A stretch of DNA of 64,000 nt from Pseudomonas libanensis (lineage in GTDB: Bacteria > Pseudomonadota > Gammaproteobacteria > Pseudomonadales > Pseudomonadaceae), in NCBI RefSeq assembly GCF_001439685.1, contig NZ_JYLH01000002.1, forward strand, positions 310,001 to 374,000. Direction: 5' to 3'. The translations under genes were made by a program, and so were the position numbers. Position 1 is the stretch's first letter. The number at the start of each line of letters is the position of its first letter. The notes below the pieces were generated by a model. It made no database searches and had not been told where the DNA came from. It saw only the letters and a list, made by a program, of their open reading frames with translations. Positions 1 to 7,669 of the stretch are shown one piece after another.

Positions 1-81
1 CACCAGCTTGGGAATCAGGAAAATCGCCGCGCTATAAGTCACGATGGTGATCAGGTAGAGGCGTAGCAGCACACGGAACAT
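1..81 (-). CDS. Sensor histidine kinase, N-terminal fragment (cut by window edge)
   Basis: Only the first 27 codons are present. The reading frame starts with ATG three bases after the stop of the response regulator gene and begins MFRVLLRLYLITIVTYSAAI, a short basic N-terminus followed by a hydrophobic first membrane segment. The position directly behind an OmpR-family regulator and this N-terminus fit the membrane sensor kinase of the same two-component system. Ligand and kinase domains lie outside the window, so the identity is inferred from context. Confidence 0.72.
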   Translation of the reverse strand, partial: MFRVLLRLYLITIVTYSAAIFLIPKLV

Positions 82-84
82 GGT

Positions 85-786
85 TCAGCATTCCCACTCG
101 GAACGGCTGAACAGATAGCCCTTACCCCACACAGTCTTGATCTTGCGCGCCTCGCCGGCGTGGTCGTCGAACTTGCGGCGCAGCTTGGAGATCGCCACGT
201 CCACCGAGCGATCGGTGCCGTTGAACTCGATACCGCGCAGGCGCTGCAGGATCTGGTCGCGGCTGAGCACTTCGCCGGCATGCCGGGCCAGCACCACCAG
301 CAGGTTGTATTCACCGCTGGACAGCTCCACTGCCTGCTCGCGCCAGGTCACGGTGCGCTCCGACAGGTCGATGCACAGGTTGCCCATGATGATCCGGTCG
401 TTGGCCACCTGGGGTTCGGACAGGCTGCTGCGGCGCAGCAGCGTGCGCACCCGGGCCAGCAGCACACGCGGCTCGCAGGGCTTGGTGACATAGTCGTCGG
501 CGCCCATCTCCAGGCCCAGTACCTGGTCATGGCTGTCATCGCGGGCGGTCAGCATCAGGATCGGCAGGCCCGCCGAGTCGGCGCGCAACAGGCGGCAGAC
601 CTGCAGGCCGTCGAGCCCCGGCAACATCAGGTCGAGGATCACCAGGTCCGGCGGGTTCAGGCGCGCACGTTCGCGCACATGGTCGCCACGGCTGAGCACG
701 CAGACGTGGTAGCCGTTGCGTTCCAGGTAGCTGGCAATCAGCTCGGAGAGTGCGGCGTCGTCTTCGACCAGGAGGATGTTAGGCAT
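85..786 (-). CDS. OmpR/PhoB-family response regulator
   Basis: A 233-aa DNA-binding response regulator. The receiver domain (about residues 1-120) has the acidic pair E8/D9-D10, phosphoacceptor D52 in VILDLMLPG, T80 and K102. The C-terminal winged helix (about 130-230) ends with the typical VWGKGYLF wing. The frame stays open upstream, but the extra 45 codons are REPIN sequence, so I start at the ATG giving MPNILLVEDD. It is divergent from the RND efflux operon and is followed three bases later by its likely sensor kinase. It resembles RstA/ParR-type regulators, but I cannot name the orthologue. The direct repeat at 989-1023 is a candidate binding site. Confidence 0.93.
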   Translation of the reverse strand: MPNILLVEDDAALSELIASYLERNGYHVCVLSRGDHVRERARLNPPDLVILDLMLPGLDGLQVCRLLRADSAGLPILMLTARDDSHDQVLGLEMGADDYVTKPCEPRVLLARVRTLLRRSSLSEPQVANDRIIMGNLCIDLSERTVTWREQAVELSSGEYNLLVVLARHAGEVLSRDQILQRLRGIEFNGTDRSVDVAISKLRRKFDDHAGEARKIKTVWGKGYLFSRSEWEC

Positions 787-833
787 GGAGGTGTTTCCAG
801 AAAATACAGTGGTAAGTCGTACACAAACCCCAT

Positions 834-921
834 GTGGGAGGGGGCTTGCCCCCGATAGCGGTGAATCAGCCAACGAATCTATTGACTGGTACTCCGTCAT
901 CGGGGGCAAGCCCCCTCCCAC
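834..921. repeat. REPIN (inverted pair of REP sequences)
   Basis: Two REP units in inverted orientation. The first begins GTGGGAGGGGGCTTGCCCCC and is mirrored at the other end by GGGGGCAAGCCCCCTCCCAC, with about 35 bp between them. It lies in the divergent intergenic region between the response regulator and the efflux operon. REPINs of this size are mobilised in trans by RAYT transposases in Pseudomonas; no RAYT gene is in this window. Confidence 0.9.
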
Positions 922-988
922 ATTTGATCTTCATTGTAAGCAAGGTTGTGCAAGGATATACGCCCCCGACGCCACGCGCGCCGCACCT

Positions 989-1023
989 TACACTTCTTCA
1001 CACACGAGCTACACAGCTTCACA
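989..1023 (+). promoter_or_regulatory. Candidate response-regulator binding direct repeat
   Basis: Two 14-bp copies, TACACTTCTTCACA (989-1002) and TACACAGCTTCACA (1010-1023), match at 12 of 14 positions and start 21 bp apart, two helical turns. Tandem direct repeats with this phasing are typical of OmpR-family dimer sites. They lie 54 bp before the RND adaptor start and 200 bp upstream of the divergent regulator gene. The role is inferred from geometry only. Confidence 0.5.
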
Positions 1024-1076
1024 GCACCACGGCGCAGGTGTCCTTAGGATGCGCCAGTCAATATTGGGATAAGAGC

Positions 1077-2219
1077 ATGTCGAAGAATCTATTTGCGCCG
1101 TTTTGCCTGTTGGCCCTCACACTGGCGCTGGGCGCGTGTGGCCAGTCAGCAGACGAGGCGCCACAAATGCCCCTGGCCAAAGTGCGCATCGAAACCCTGC
1201 AGGCCAAGCCCCTGTCCATTACCAACGAACTGAGCGGGCGGATTGCCGCGCCACGGATTGCCGAAGTGCGCGCCCGGGTCGCCGGGGTGGTCATGCAGCG
1301 GGTGTTCAACGAAGGGCGCGATGTCAAACAGGGCGACGTGCTGTTCCGTATTGATCCGGCGCCGTTCAAGGCTGACCTGGACAGCGCCCAGGCCAACCTG
1401 AGCAAGGCCGAGGCCAATGCCTTCCAGGCACGCTTGCAGGAGCAGCGCTACAGCCAGTTGGTCGAAGGCAATGCCATCAGCGGCCAGGAATACGACAACG
1501 CCCGCGCCGCCCTGCGCCAGGCCAACGCCGAAATCGCCGCCAACAAGGCCGCCGTCGAGCGTGCCAAGTTGAACCTGGGCTATGCCACCGTGACTGCGCC
1601 GATTTCCGGGCGCATCGGCCGCGCCCTGGTCACCGAGGGCGCGCTGGTCGGCCAGAACGAAGCCACGCCGCTGGCGATCATCCAGCAACTGGACCCGATC
1701 CACGCTGACCTCACCCAGTCCACCCGCGAGTTGAATGACCTGCGCCGCGCTTTTCGTGCCGGCAGCTTGAAGCAGGTCGGCCAGGACCAGGCCAAGGCCA
1801 CCCTGATCGAAGACGACGGCAGCCTGTACCCGTTGCCGGGCAAATTGCTGTTCGCCGAGATCAGCGTCGACCCGGGCACCGGGCAGATTACGCTGCGCAG
1901 CGAGTTCCCCAACCCGGACCTCGACCTGTTGCCTGGCAGTTTCGTACGGGTGCGCCTGGAGCAGGCCGTGGACAAGCAAGGCATCAGTGTGCCGCAACGC
2001 GCCATCACCCGTGACAGCGCCGGTATCCCGATGGTGCTGCTGCTGGACGCCGAGCAGACCGTCAGCCAGCAACCGGTGGAATTGGGTGCGGTGATCGAGG
2101 ATCGCTGGATCGTCACCAGCGGCCTCAAGCCCGGCGACCGCATCATCGTCGAGGGCCTGCAACACGCGCGCCCCGGTGAAAAAGTTGAAGTGGACGACAG
2201 CCCGCTCGTAAAGGAATAA
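1077..2219 (+). CDS. RND efflux periplasmic adaptor (membrane fusion protein)
   Basis: A 380-aa MexA/AcrA-family adaptor linking an inner-membrane RND pump to an outer-membrane channel. Residues 1-20 form a lipoprotein signal with lipobox LGAC, lipidated Cys21. Next come the barrel-sandwich half-motifs (VRARVAGVVMQRVFNEG and the later TAPISGRIGRALVTEG) flanking an alpha-helical coiled coil rich in Ala/Gln/Glu (about 100-165), then the beta-barrel and membrane-proximal domains. The open frame extends upstream through the REPIN; I start at the ATG followed by a normal lipoprotein signal. Six bases separate it from the pump gene, so the two are co-transcribed. No outer-membrane factor gene follows. 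Confidence 0.93.
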   Translation: MSKNLFAPFCLLALTLALGACGQSADEAPQMPLAKVRIETLQAKPLSITNELSGRIAAPRIAEVRARVAGVVMQRVFNEGRDVKQGDVLFRIDPAPFKADLDSAQANLSKAEANAFQARLQEQRYSQLVEGNAISGQEYDNARAALRQANAEIAANKAAVERAKLNLGYATVTAPISGRIGRALVTEGALVGQNEATPLAIIQQLDPIHADLTQSTRELNDLRRAFRAGSLKQVGQDQAKATLIEDDGSLYPLPGKLLFAEISVDPGTGQITLRSEFPNPDLDLLPGSFVRVRLEQAVDKQGISVPQRAITRDSAGIPMVLLLDAEQTVSQQPVELGAVIEDRWIVTSGLKPGDRIIVEGLQHARPGEKVEVDDSPLVKE

Positions 2220-2225
2220 CCCGTC

Positions 2226-5200
2226 ATGCCGCAGTTCTTTATTGACCGCCCGATTTTTGCCTGGGTGGTGGCCCTGTTTATCCTGCTGGCTGGCTTCCTG
2301 GCGATCCCGCAGTTGCCGGTAGCCCAGTACCCCAACGTCGCGCCACCGAAGGTGGAAATCTACGCGGTGTACCCAGGTGCTTCGGCCCAGACTCTGGATG
2401 AAAGCGTAGTCAGCCTGATCGAGCAGGAGCTCAACGGTGCCGATCACCTGCTGTATTTCGAATCCCAGAGCAGCCTGGGTTCGGCGACGATCACCGCGAC
2501 CTTCCAGCCGGGCACCGACCCGGAAATGGCCCAGGTGGATGTGCAGAACCGCCTCAAGGTGGTCGAGCCGCGACTGCCGCAAGCCGTGACCCAGCAAGGC
2601 TTGCAGGTGGAAAAAGTCTCCGCCGGCTTCCTGCTGCTGGTGACCTTGACCTCCAACGACGGCAAGCTTGATGACGTGGCGCTCAGCGATTACCTGGCGC
2701 GCAACGTGATGAACGAACTCAAGCGCCTGGACGGCGTCGGCAAGGCCCAACTGTATGGCGCCGAACGCGCCATGCGCATCTGGATCGACCCGCAGAAGCT
2801 GATCGGTTTCAATCTCACGCCGGCTGACGTCAGCGCCGCGATCAGCGCGCAGAACGCCCAGGTCTCGGCGGGCAGCATCGGTGACTTGCCGGGCACCAAT
2901 ACCCAGGAAATCACCGCGGCGATCCTGGTCAAGGGCCAATTGTCGACCCCTGCGGAGTTCGCCGACATCGTGCTCAAGGCCAACCCCGACGGCTCGACCG
3001 TGCGCATCGGCGATGTGGCGCGAGTAGAAGTCGGCAGCCAGGAATACCAGTTCTCTACTCGCCTGAACGGCAAGCCCTCCACCGCCGTCAGCGTGCAACT
3101 GTCGCCGGGCGCCAACGCGCTGAGCACCGCAACCCTGGTGCGGGCAAAGATGGACGAGCTGTCGCGCTATTTCCCGGCCAATGTGGAATACAAGATCCCC
3201 TACGACACCTCGCCGTTCGTCAAAGTCTCGATCACCAAGGTGGTCTACACCTTGCTTGAGGCCATGGCGCTGGTGTTTGCGGTGATGTTCCTGTTCCTGC
3301 AGAACGTGCGCTACACACTGATCCCTACCCTGGTGGTGCCGATCGCGCTGATGGGCACCTTTGCCACCATGCTGTTGCTGGGCTTCTCGATCAACGTACT
3401 GACCATGTTCGGCATGGTGCTGGCCATCGGCATCCTGGTGGACGATGCCATCGTGGTGGTGGAAAACGTCGAGCGCATCATGGCCACCGAGGGCCTGTCG
3501 CCCAAGGACGCGACCAAGAAAGCCATGGGCCAGATCACCGGCGCCATCATCGGTATCACCCTGGTTCTGGTCGCGGTGTTCCTGCCGATGGCGTTCATGC
3601 CAGGCTCCGTGGGGGTCATCTACCAGCAGTTCTCGCTGTCGATGGCCACCTCGATCCTGTTCTCGGCGTTCCTGGCCCTGACCTTGACCCCGGCCCTGTG
3701 CGCCACCTTGCTCAAGCCGATTGCCAAGGGCGAGCACCATGCCAAGGGCGGTTTCTTCGGCTGGTTCAACAAGCGCTTTGACCAACTCACCAACCGCTAT
3801 GAAGGCTGGGTGGCGTACGCCCTCAAGCGCAGCGGCCGCTACCTGCTGATCTACCTGGTATTGCTGGTGGGCATGGGGCTGCTGTTCAGCCGCCTGCCCT
3901 CCTCGTTCCTGCCAGTGGAAGACCAGGGCTACACCATCACCGATATCCAGTTGCCGCCGGGGGCCAGCAAGAACCGTACGGTGCGGGTGGCCGAGCAGAT
4001 CGAGGCGCATAACGCCGAGGAGCCGGGGGTGGGCGATACCACCATGATCATGGGCTTCAGTTTCTCCGGCGCCGGGCAGAACGCGGCACTGGCGTTCACC
4101 ACGCTCAAGGACTGGTCGCAGCGCGGCAGCGATGACTCGGCGGCATCGATTTCCGACCGCGCCAACATGGCCTTCAGCGAACTCAAGGATGCGATTGCCT
4201 ATGCGGTCCTGCCACCGCCGGTGGACGGCCTCGGCACCTCCAGCGGGTTCGAGTTCCGCCTGCAGGACCGCGGCGGCGTTGGCCATGCAGGGTTGATGGC
4301 TGCGCGCACCGAATTGCTGGACGCGGCGGCGAAAAGCCCGATCCTGGCCAATGTGCGCGAAAGTGCCCTGGCCGAAGCGCCGCAAGTGCAGCTGGAAGTC
4401 GACCGCAAGCAGGCCAACGCCCTGGGCGTTTCGTTTGCCGACGTCGGCAATGTGCTCTCCTCGGCAATTGGTTCGGCGTATATCAATGACTTCCCCAACC
4501 AGGGCCGCATGCAGCGCGTGGTGGTGCAAGCCGAAGGCGACCAGCGCAGCCAGGTGGCCGACCTGATGAAGATCAACGTGCGCAACAGCGCCGGCAAGAT
4601 GGTGCCGCTGTCGGCCTTTGTCGAAGCCAAGTGGACCCAAGGCCCGACACAGTTGACCCGTTACAACGGCTACCCGGCCATCGCCATCAGCGGTGAAGCG
4701 GCGCCGGGGCACAGCACCGGCGAGGCCATGGAGGAAATCCAGCGCCTGGTCAGCCAGTTGCCTGCGGGCCTGGGCCAGGAATGGACCGGCTTGTCCTTGC
4801 AGGAACGCCTGTCCGGCTCCCAGGCACCGTTGCTGCTGGTGCTGTCGTTGCTGATCGTGTTCCTGTGCCTGGCCGCGCTGTATGAAAGCTGGTCGATCCC
4901 CACCTCGGTGTTGCTGGTGGTGCCCCTGGGTGTGCTGGGTGCGGTCCTGGCCGTGTCTTTGCGCGGCATGCCCAACGATGTGTTCTTCAAGGTCGGCCTG
5001 ATCACCATCATCGGCCTGTCGGCGAAGAACGCGATCCTGATCATCGAGTTCGCCAAGGACCTGTATGACCAGGGCGAGGACTTGATCGAGGCCACCTTGA
5101 AGGCAGCACGGCTGCGGCTGCGGCCGATCATCATGACCTCGCTGGCGTTTATCCTCGGCGTGGTGCCGCTGGCGATTGCCACCGGGGCCAGCTCGGCGAG

Positions 5201-5324
5201 CCAGCAGGCGATTGGTACAGGGGTGATTGGCGGGATGATTACGGCGACGTTGGCGGTGGTGTTTGTGCCGGTGTTTTTTGTGGTGGTGATGAGGTTGGTG
5301 CGCAGGCGCCATAAACCAAACTGA
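2226..5324 (+). CDS. RND multidrug efflux transporter, HAE-1 family
   Basis: A 1032-aa inner-membrane proton-driven pump with the usual length of MexB/AcrB relatives. It begins MPQFFIDRPIFAWVVALFIL (first membrane helix). It has the two large periplasmic loops, two blocks of membrane helices, and the TM4 proton-relay pair in GILVDDAIVVVEN; the counterpart LSAKNAILIIEFAK motif carries the conserved TM10 Lys. It forms an operon with the adaptor just upstream. Substrates cannot be read from sequence. It is closer in feel to MexW/MexQ/MexF-type pumps than to MexB, but I do not assign a symbol. The operon lacks its own channel gene and presumably uses a shared OprM-type channel. Confidence 0.95.
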   Translation: MPQFFIDRPIFAWVVALFILLAGFLAIPQLPVAQYPNVAPPKVEIYAVYPGASAQTLDESVVSLIEQELNGADHLLYFESQSSLGSATITATFQPGTDPEMAQVDVQNRLKVVEPRLPQAVTQQGLQVEKVSAGFLLLVTLTSNDGKLDDVALSDYLARNVMNELKRLDGVGKAQLYGAERAMRIWIDPQKLIGFNLTPADVSAAISAQNAQVSAGSIGDLPGTNTQEITAAILVKGQLSTPAEFADIVLKANPDGSTVRIGDVARVEVGSQEYQFSTRLNGKPSTAVSVQLSPGANALSTATLVRAKMDELSRYFPANVEYKIPYDTSPFVKVSITKVVYTLLEAMALVFAVMFLFLQNVRYTLIPTLVVPIALMGTFATMLLLGFSINVLTMFGMVLAIGILVDDAIVVVENVERIMATEGLSPKDATKKAMGQITGAIIGITLVLVAVFLPMAFMPGSVGVIYQQFSLSMATSILFSAFLALTLTPALCATLLKPIAKGEHHAKGGFFGWFNKRFDQLTNRYEGWVAYALKRSGRYLLIYLVLLVGMGLLFSRLPSSFLPVEDQGYTITDIQLPPGASKNRTVRVAEQIEAHNAEEPGVGDTTMIMGFSFSGAGQNAALAFTTLKDWSQRGSDDSAASISDRANMAFSELKDAIAYAVLPPPVDGLGTSSGFEFRLQDRGGVGHAGLMAARTELLDAAAKSPILANVRESALAEAPQVQLEVDRKQANALGVSFADVGNVLSSAIGSAYINDFPNQGRMQRVVVQAEGDQRSQVADLMKINVRNSAGKMVPLSAFVEAKWTQGPTQLTRYNGYPAIAISGEAAPGHSTGEAMEEIQRLVSQLPAGLGQEWTGLSLQERLSGSQAPLLLVLSLLIVFLCLAALYESWSIPTSVLLVVPLGVLGAVLAVSLRGMPNDVFFKVGLITIIGLSAKNAILIIEFAKDLYDQGEDLIEATLKAARLRLRPIIMTSLAFILGVVPLAIATGASSASQQAIGTGVIGGMITATLAVVFVPVFFVVVMRLVRRRHKPN

Positions 5325-5414
5325 TCAATGCTCCCACAGGGTAATTGATTGCATTCATAATCAGGTACACCCAAATAAGCTATGGTGCTCACAAACAGTT
5401 ATCTGTGAGCCACC

Positions 5415-6056
5415 ATGCCCTTCCTCGCCCGCACCCACCCTCGCCTCTCATCCTCCGCGGTACTGGGTCTTGCCGTCGGCCTCCTGGTACCGGCCGACAC
5501 CCTCGCCAGCAAAATCCTCATCGGCTGGAATGCCGGGGTCTGGACTTACCTGGTACTGATGCTGTGGCTGACCATTCGTGCCAAGGCCGAGGACGTCAAG
5601 CGCATCGCTGAAATCGAAGACGAAAACGCCGGGCTGGTGTTGTTCATGGTATGCATCGCCGCCATCGCCAGCCTGGCGACCATCACCTTCGAACTGGTGG
5701 GCAGCAAAGACTTGGCCAGCTCCGAGCGCTTGTTGCACTACGGTTTTACCGGGTTGACGGTGATCGGCTCATGGCTGCTGATCGGGGTAATTTTCAGCGT
5801 GCACTACGCCCGGCTCTATTACACCTGGGAGGGCAAGGAACCGGCGCTGCGCTTTGCCGAAGGCTTGCTCACTCCCAACTACTGGGACTTCCTGTATTTC
5901 TCCTTCACCATTGGCGTGGCCGTGCAGACCTCGGATGTAGGCGTCGCTACCCGTGGCCTGCGCAAGGTGGTGCTGGGGCAGTCGTTGATCGGTTTTCTCT
6001 TCAACACGGCAATTCTGGGCTTTTCGATCAACATCGCCGCCGGCTTGTTTGGCTAG
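5415..6056 (+). CDS. DUF1345 family membrane protein
   Basis: A 213-aa inner-membrane protein with about five hydrophobic helices (near residues 14-28, 38-55, 75-95, 113-133 and 185-205). The signature DUF1345 stretch is [16 protein letters not shown] followed by [20 protein letters not shown]. The function of the family is unknown; the YFSFTIG segment loosely recalls ion-channel pore helices, but this is not proof of transport. It follows the efflux operon by 90 bp, a gap holding a short AT-rich stretch that could be its own promoter. Confidence 0.85.
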   Translation: MPFLARTHPRLSSSAVLGLAVGLLVPADTLASKILIGWNAGVWTYLVLMLWLTIRAKAEDVKRIAEIEDENAGLVLFMVCIAAIASLATITFELVGSKDLASSERLLHYGFTGLTVIGSWLLIGVIFSVHYARLYYTWEGKEPALRFAEGLLTPNYWDFLYFSFTIGVAVQTSDVGVATRGLRKVVLGQSLIGFLFNTAILGFSINIAAGLFG

Positions 6057-6129
6057 ACTGCACAAATCTTCTAGACGCCCTCCCCCGTTGTCGGCGCCAA
6101 TTGCACACTCCATTCAGCTTCGGTGTGGT

Positions 6130-6969
6130 ATGAGCGCGCACAATTGGATCGACCTGAACCAGGACGCCGACACCGGCATTGAGACCCTGCGTGCGCATTT
6201 CGAGGGCCATGCCTACGACCCCCATTGGCACGACAGCTACCTGGTGGGCGTCACCGAACAAGGCGTACAGCAATTCAACTGCCGGCGCACGCGGCACGAC
6301 AGCGTGCCGGGCCAGGTGTTTCTGCTGGAGCCTGGTGAGGTCCACGATGGCCATGCGCCTACTGTTGATGGCTTCACTTACCGCATGCTCTACCTCGACC
6401 CGCATTGGCTGGAACGGGAGATCTGCAGCGTATTCGAGGAAGCGCCCGCCCGCCATCAGTTGAGCTTCGCCCGCACCCTGGCCAACGACCCACGCCTGGC
6501 CCTGGCCACCAGCCAGGCGTTTAACAGCTTGCACCACGGCGAATTGCGGATCGTACGGCAAAGTGCCCTGGACCAACTGCTGGAACGCCTGACCGGCCAG
6601 CTCTACTGGCGCATGCGCTACCACGACGATCCCCGTTTGCCGCGGGTGGCTCACAAGGCACGGGACTACCTGCACGCCCACCTGCATCAGGACGTGGGCA
6701 TGGACGAATTGGCCCTGGCGTGCGGCGTCGATCGCTTTCGCCTGAGCCGCGCCTTCAAGAGCGCCTTCGGCCTGGCGCCCCACGCTTACCTGGTGCAACT
6801 GCGGCTGGCCCGCGCCCGGCGCTTGTTGGCCAAGGGCGAACAGCCGGCAGCGGTGGCGATGGCCCTGGGCTTCGCCGATCAAAGCCATCTGGGCCGCTGG
6901 TTCGTGCGTGCCTACGGCCTGACACCCGCCGCCTACCGCAAGCGCTGCTCAAATCTTCCAGACAGTTGA
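6130..6969 (+). CDS. AraC-family transcriptional regulator
   Basis: A 279-aa regulator with an N-terminal cupin ligand domain (AraC_binding; HWHDSYLVGVTEQG around residues 32-45) and a C-terminal double helix-turn-helix (about 180-275). Its second HTH includes GFADQSHLGRWFVRAYGLTPAAYRK, a textbook AraC signature shown here only in part by family resemblance. The open frame begins earlier; I use the ATG giving MSAHNWIDL because the upstream codons overlap the end of the DUF1345 gene region and look non-coding. It precedes a LysE-type exporter by 54 bp on the same strand and is a plausible regulator of it. Confidence 0.9.
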   Translation: MSAHNWIDLNQDADTGIETLRAHFEGHAYDPHWHDSYLVGVTEQGVQQFNCRRTRHDSVPGQVFLLEPGEVHDGHAPTVDGFTYRMLYLDPHWLEREICSVFEEAPARHQLSFARTLANDPRLALATSQAFNSLHHGELRIVRQSALDQLLERLTGQLYWRMRYHDDPRLPRVAHKARDYLHAHLHQDVGMDELALACGVDRFRLSRAFKSAFGLAPHAYLVQLRLARARRLLAKGEQPAAVAMALGFADQSHLGRWFVRAYGLTPAAYRKRCSNLPDS

Positions 6970-7023
6970 CCGCAGAGCTTGTGAAGATCGACTCCATCGA
7001 TTGGTTCATCGGAGTCCCCCGCC

Positions 7024-7617
7024 ATGCTGTCCACGTTCGTGCCGTTCATGCTGTTCGCCTTCGTCGCCTCCATCACCCCCGGTCCGACCAATATCCTGGT
7101 GCTGAGCAACAGCGCCCGTCATGGTTTCAAGGCCGCACTGCCAATTATTCTGGGTGCCTGCGCGGGAGCAGCGGGGATTGTGCTGCTGGTGGGCTGCGGG
7201 GTCGGGCAGTCGCTGGTGCAGATGCCCAAGGTGCAAACTGCGATGCAGTGGGTGGGTGTGGCCTGGCTGAGTTACCTGGCCTGGCAGATTTTCAGCGCAC
7301 CGCCCCAAGCCATTCAGGCAGATGCTAAGCAAAAGCGCTTGGGCCTGTTTGGCGCCGCGGCCCTGCAATTGATCAACCCCAAGACCTGGATGATGGCGCT
7401 GGCGGTGGTCAGCGTGTTTGCTGGCCAGGGTGGGCAGCGCCAGGTGGTGTACCTGTCCCTGATGTTTTTCCTGATCGCCTTGCCCTGCCTCGGCGCCTGG
7501 GCCTTATTGGGTGCCGGGTCTAGCCGCCTCTTGCGCTCCCCCAGGGCCCAGAAAGTGTTCAACCGAATCATGGCCTTGCTGCTGCTGGGCTCAGCCTGGC
7601 TAAGTGTGCTGATCTGA
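7024..7617 (+). CDS. LysE/RhtB-family amino-acid exporter
   Basis: A 197-aa inner-membrane exporter with about six membrane helices. The N-terminal ASITPGPTNILVLSNSARHG motif is diagnostic of the LysE/RhtB family, and LINPKTWMMALAVVSVF is the usual mid-protein motif. These proteins export amino acids or homoserine lactones by proton antiport; the substrate here is unknown. It lies directly after an AraC regulator, a common pairing, and ends in front of a bidirectional terminator. Confidence 0.92.
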   Translation: MLSTFVPFMLFAFVASITPGPTNILVLSNSARHGFKAALPIILGACAGAAGIVLLVGCGVGQSLVQMPKVQTAMQWVGVAWLSYLAWQIFSAPPQAIQADAKQKRLGLFGAAALQLINPKTWMMALAVVSVFAGQGGQRQVVYLSLMFFLIALPCLGAWALLGAGSSRLLRSPRAQKVFNRIMALLLLGSAWLSVLI

Positions 7618-7628
7618 AGGCGAAAAAA

Positions 7629-7650
7629 AGGGGAAGCCTAAGCTTCCCCT
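7629..7650. terminator. Bidirectional intrinsic terminator
   Basis: Arms AGGGGAAGC and GCTTCCCCT form a perfect 9-bp stem with a 4-base loop. A run of seven A residues lies on its left side, a U-tract for the minus strand. It sits between the convergent LysE gene and the autotransporter gene and serves mainly the latter. Confidence 0.85.
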
Positions 7651-7669
7651 GTTCGGGTGGATGAATGAA

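Noticed and set aside
1146..5312. A 1388-codon open frame on the minus strand
   Set aside because: It lies antisense to the RND adaptor and pump genes. Its composition is rich in His, Gln, Arg and Gly, typical of the shadow frame of GC-rich coding DNA; no domain is visible.
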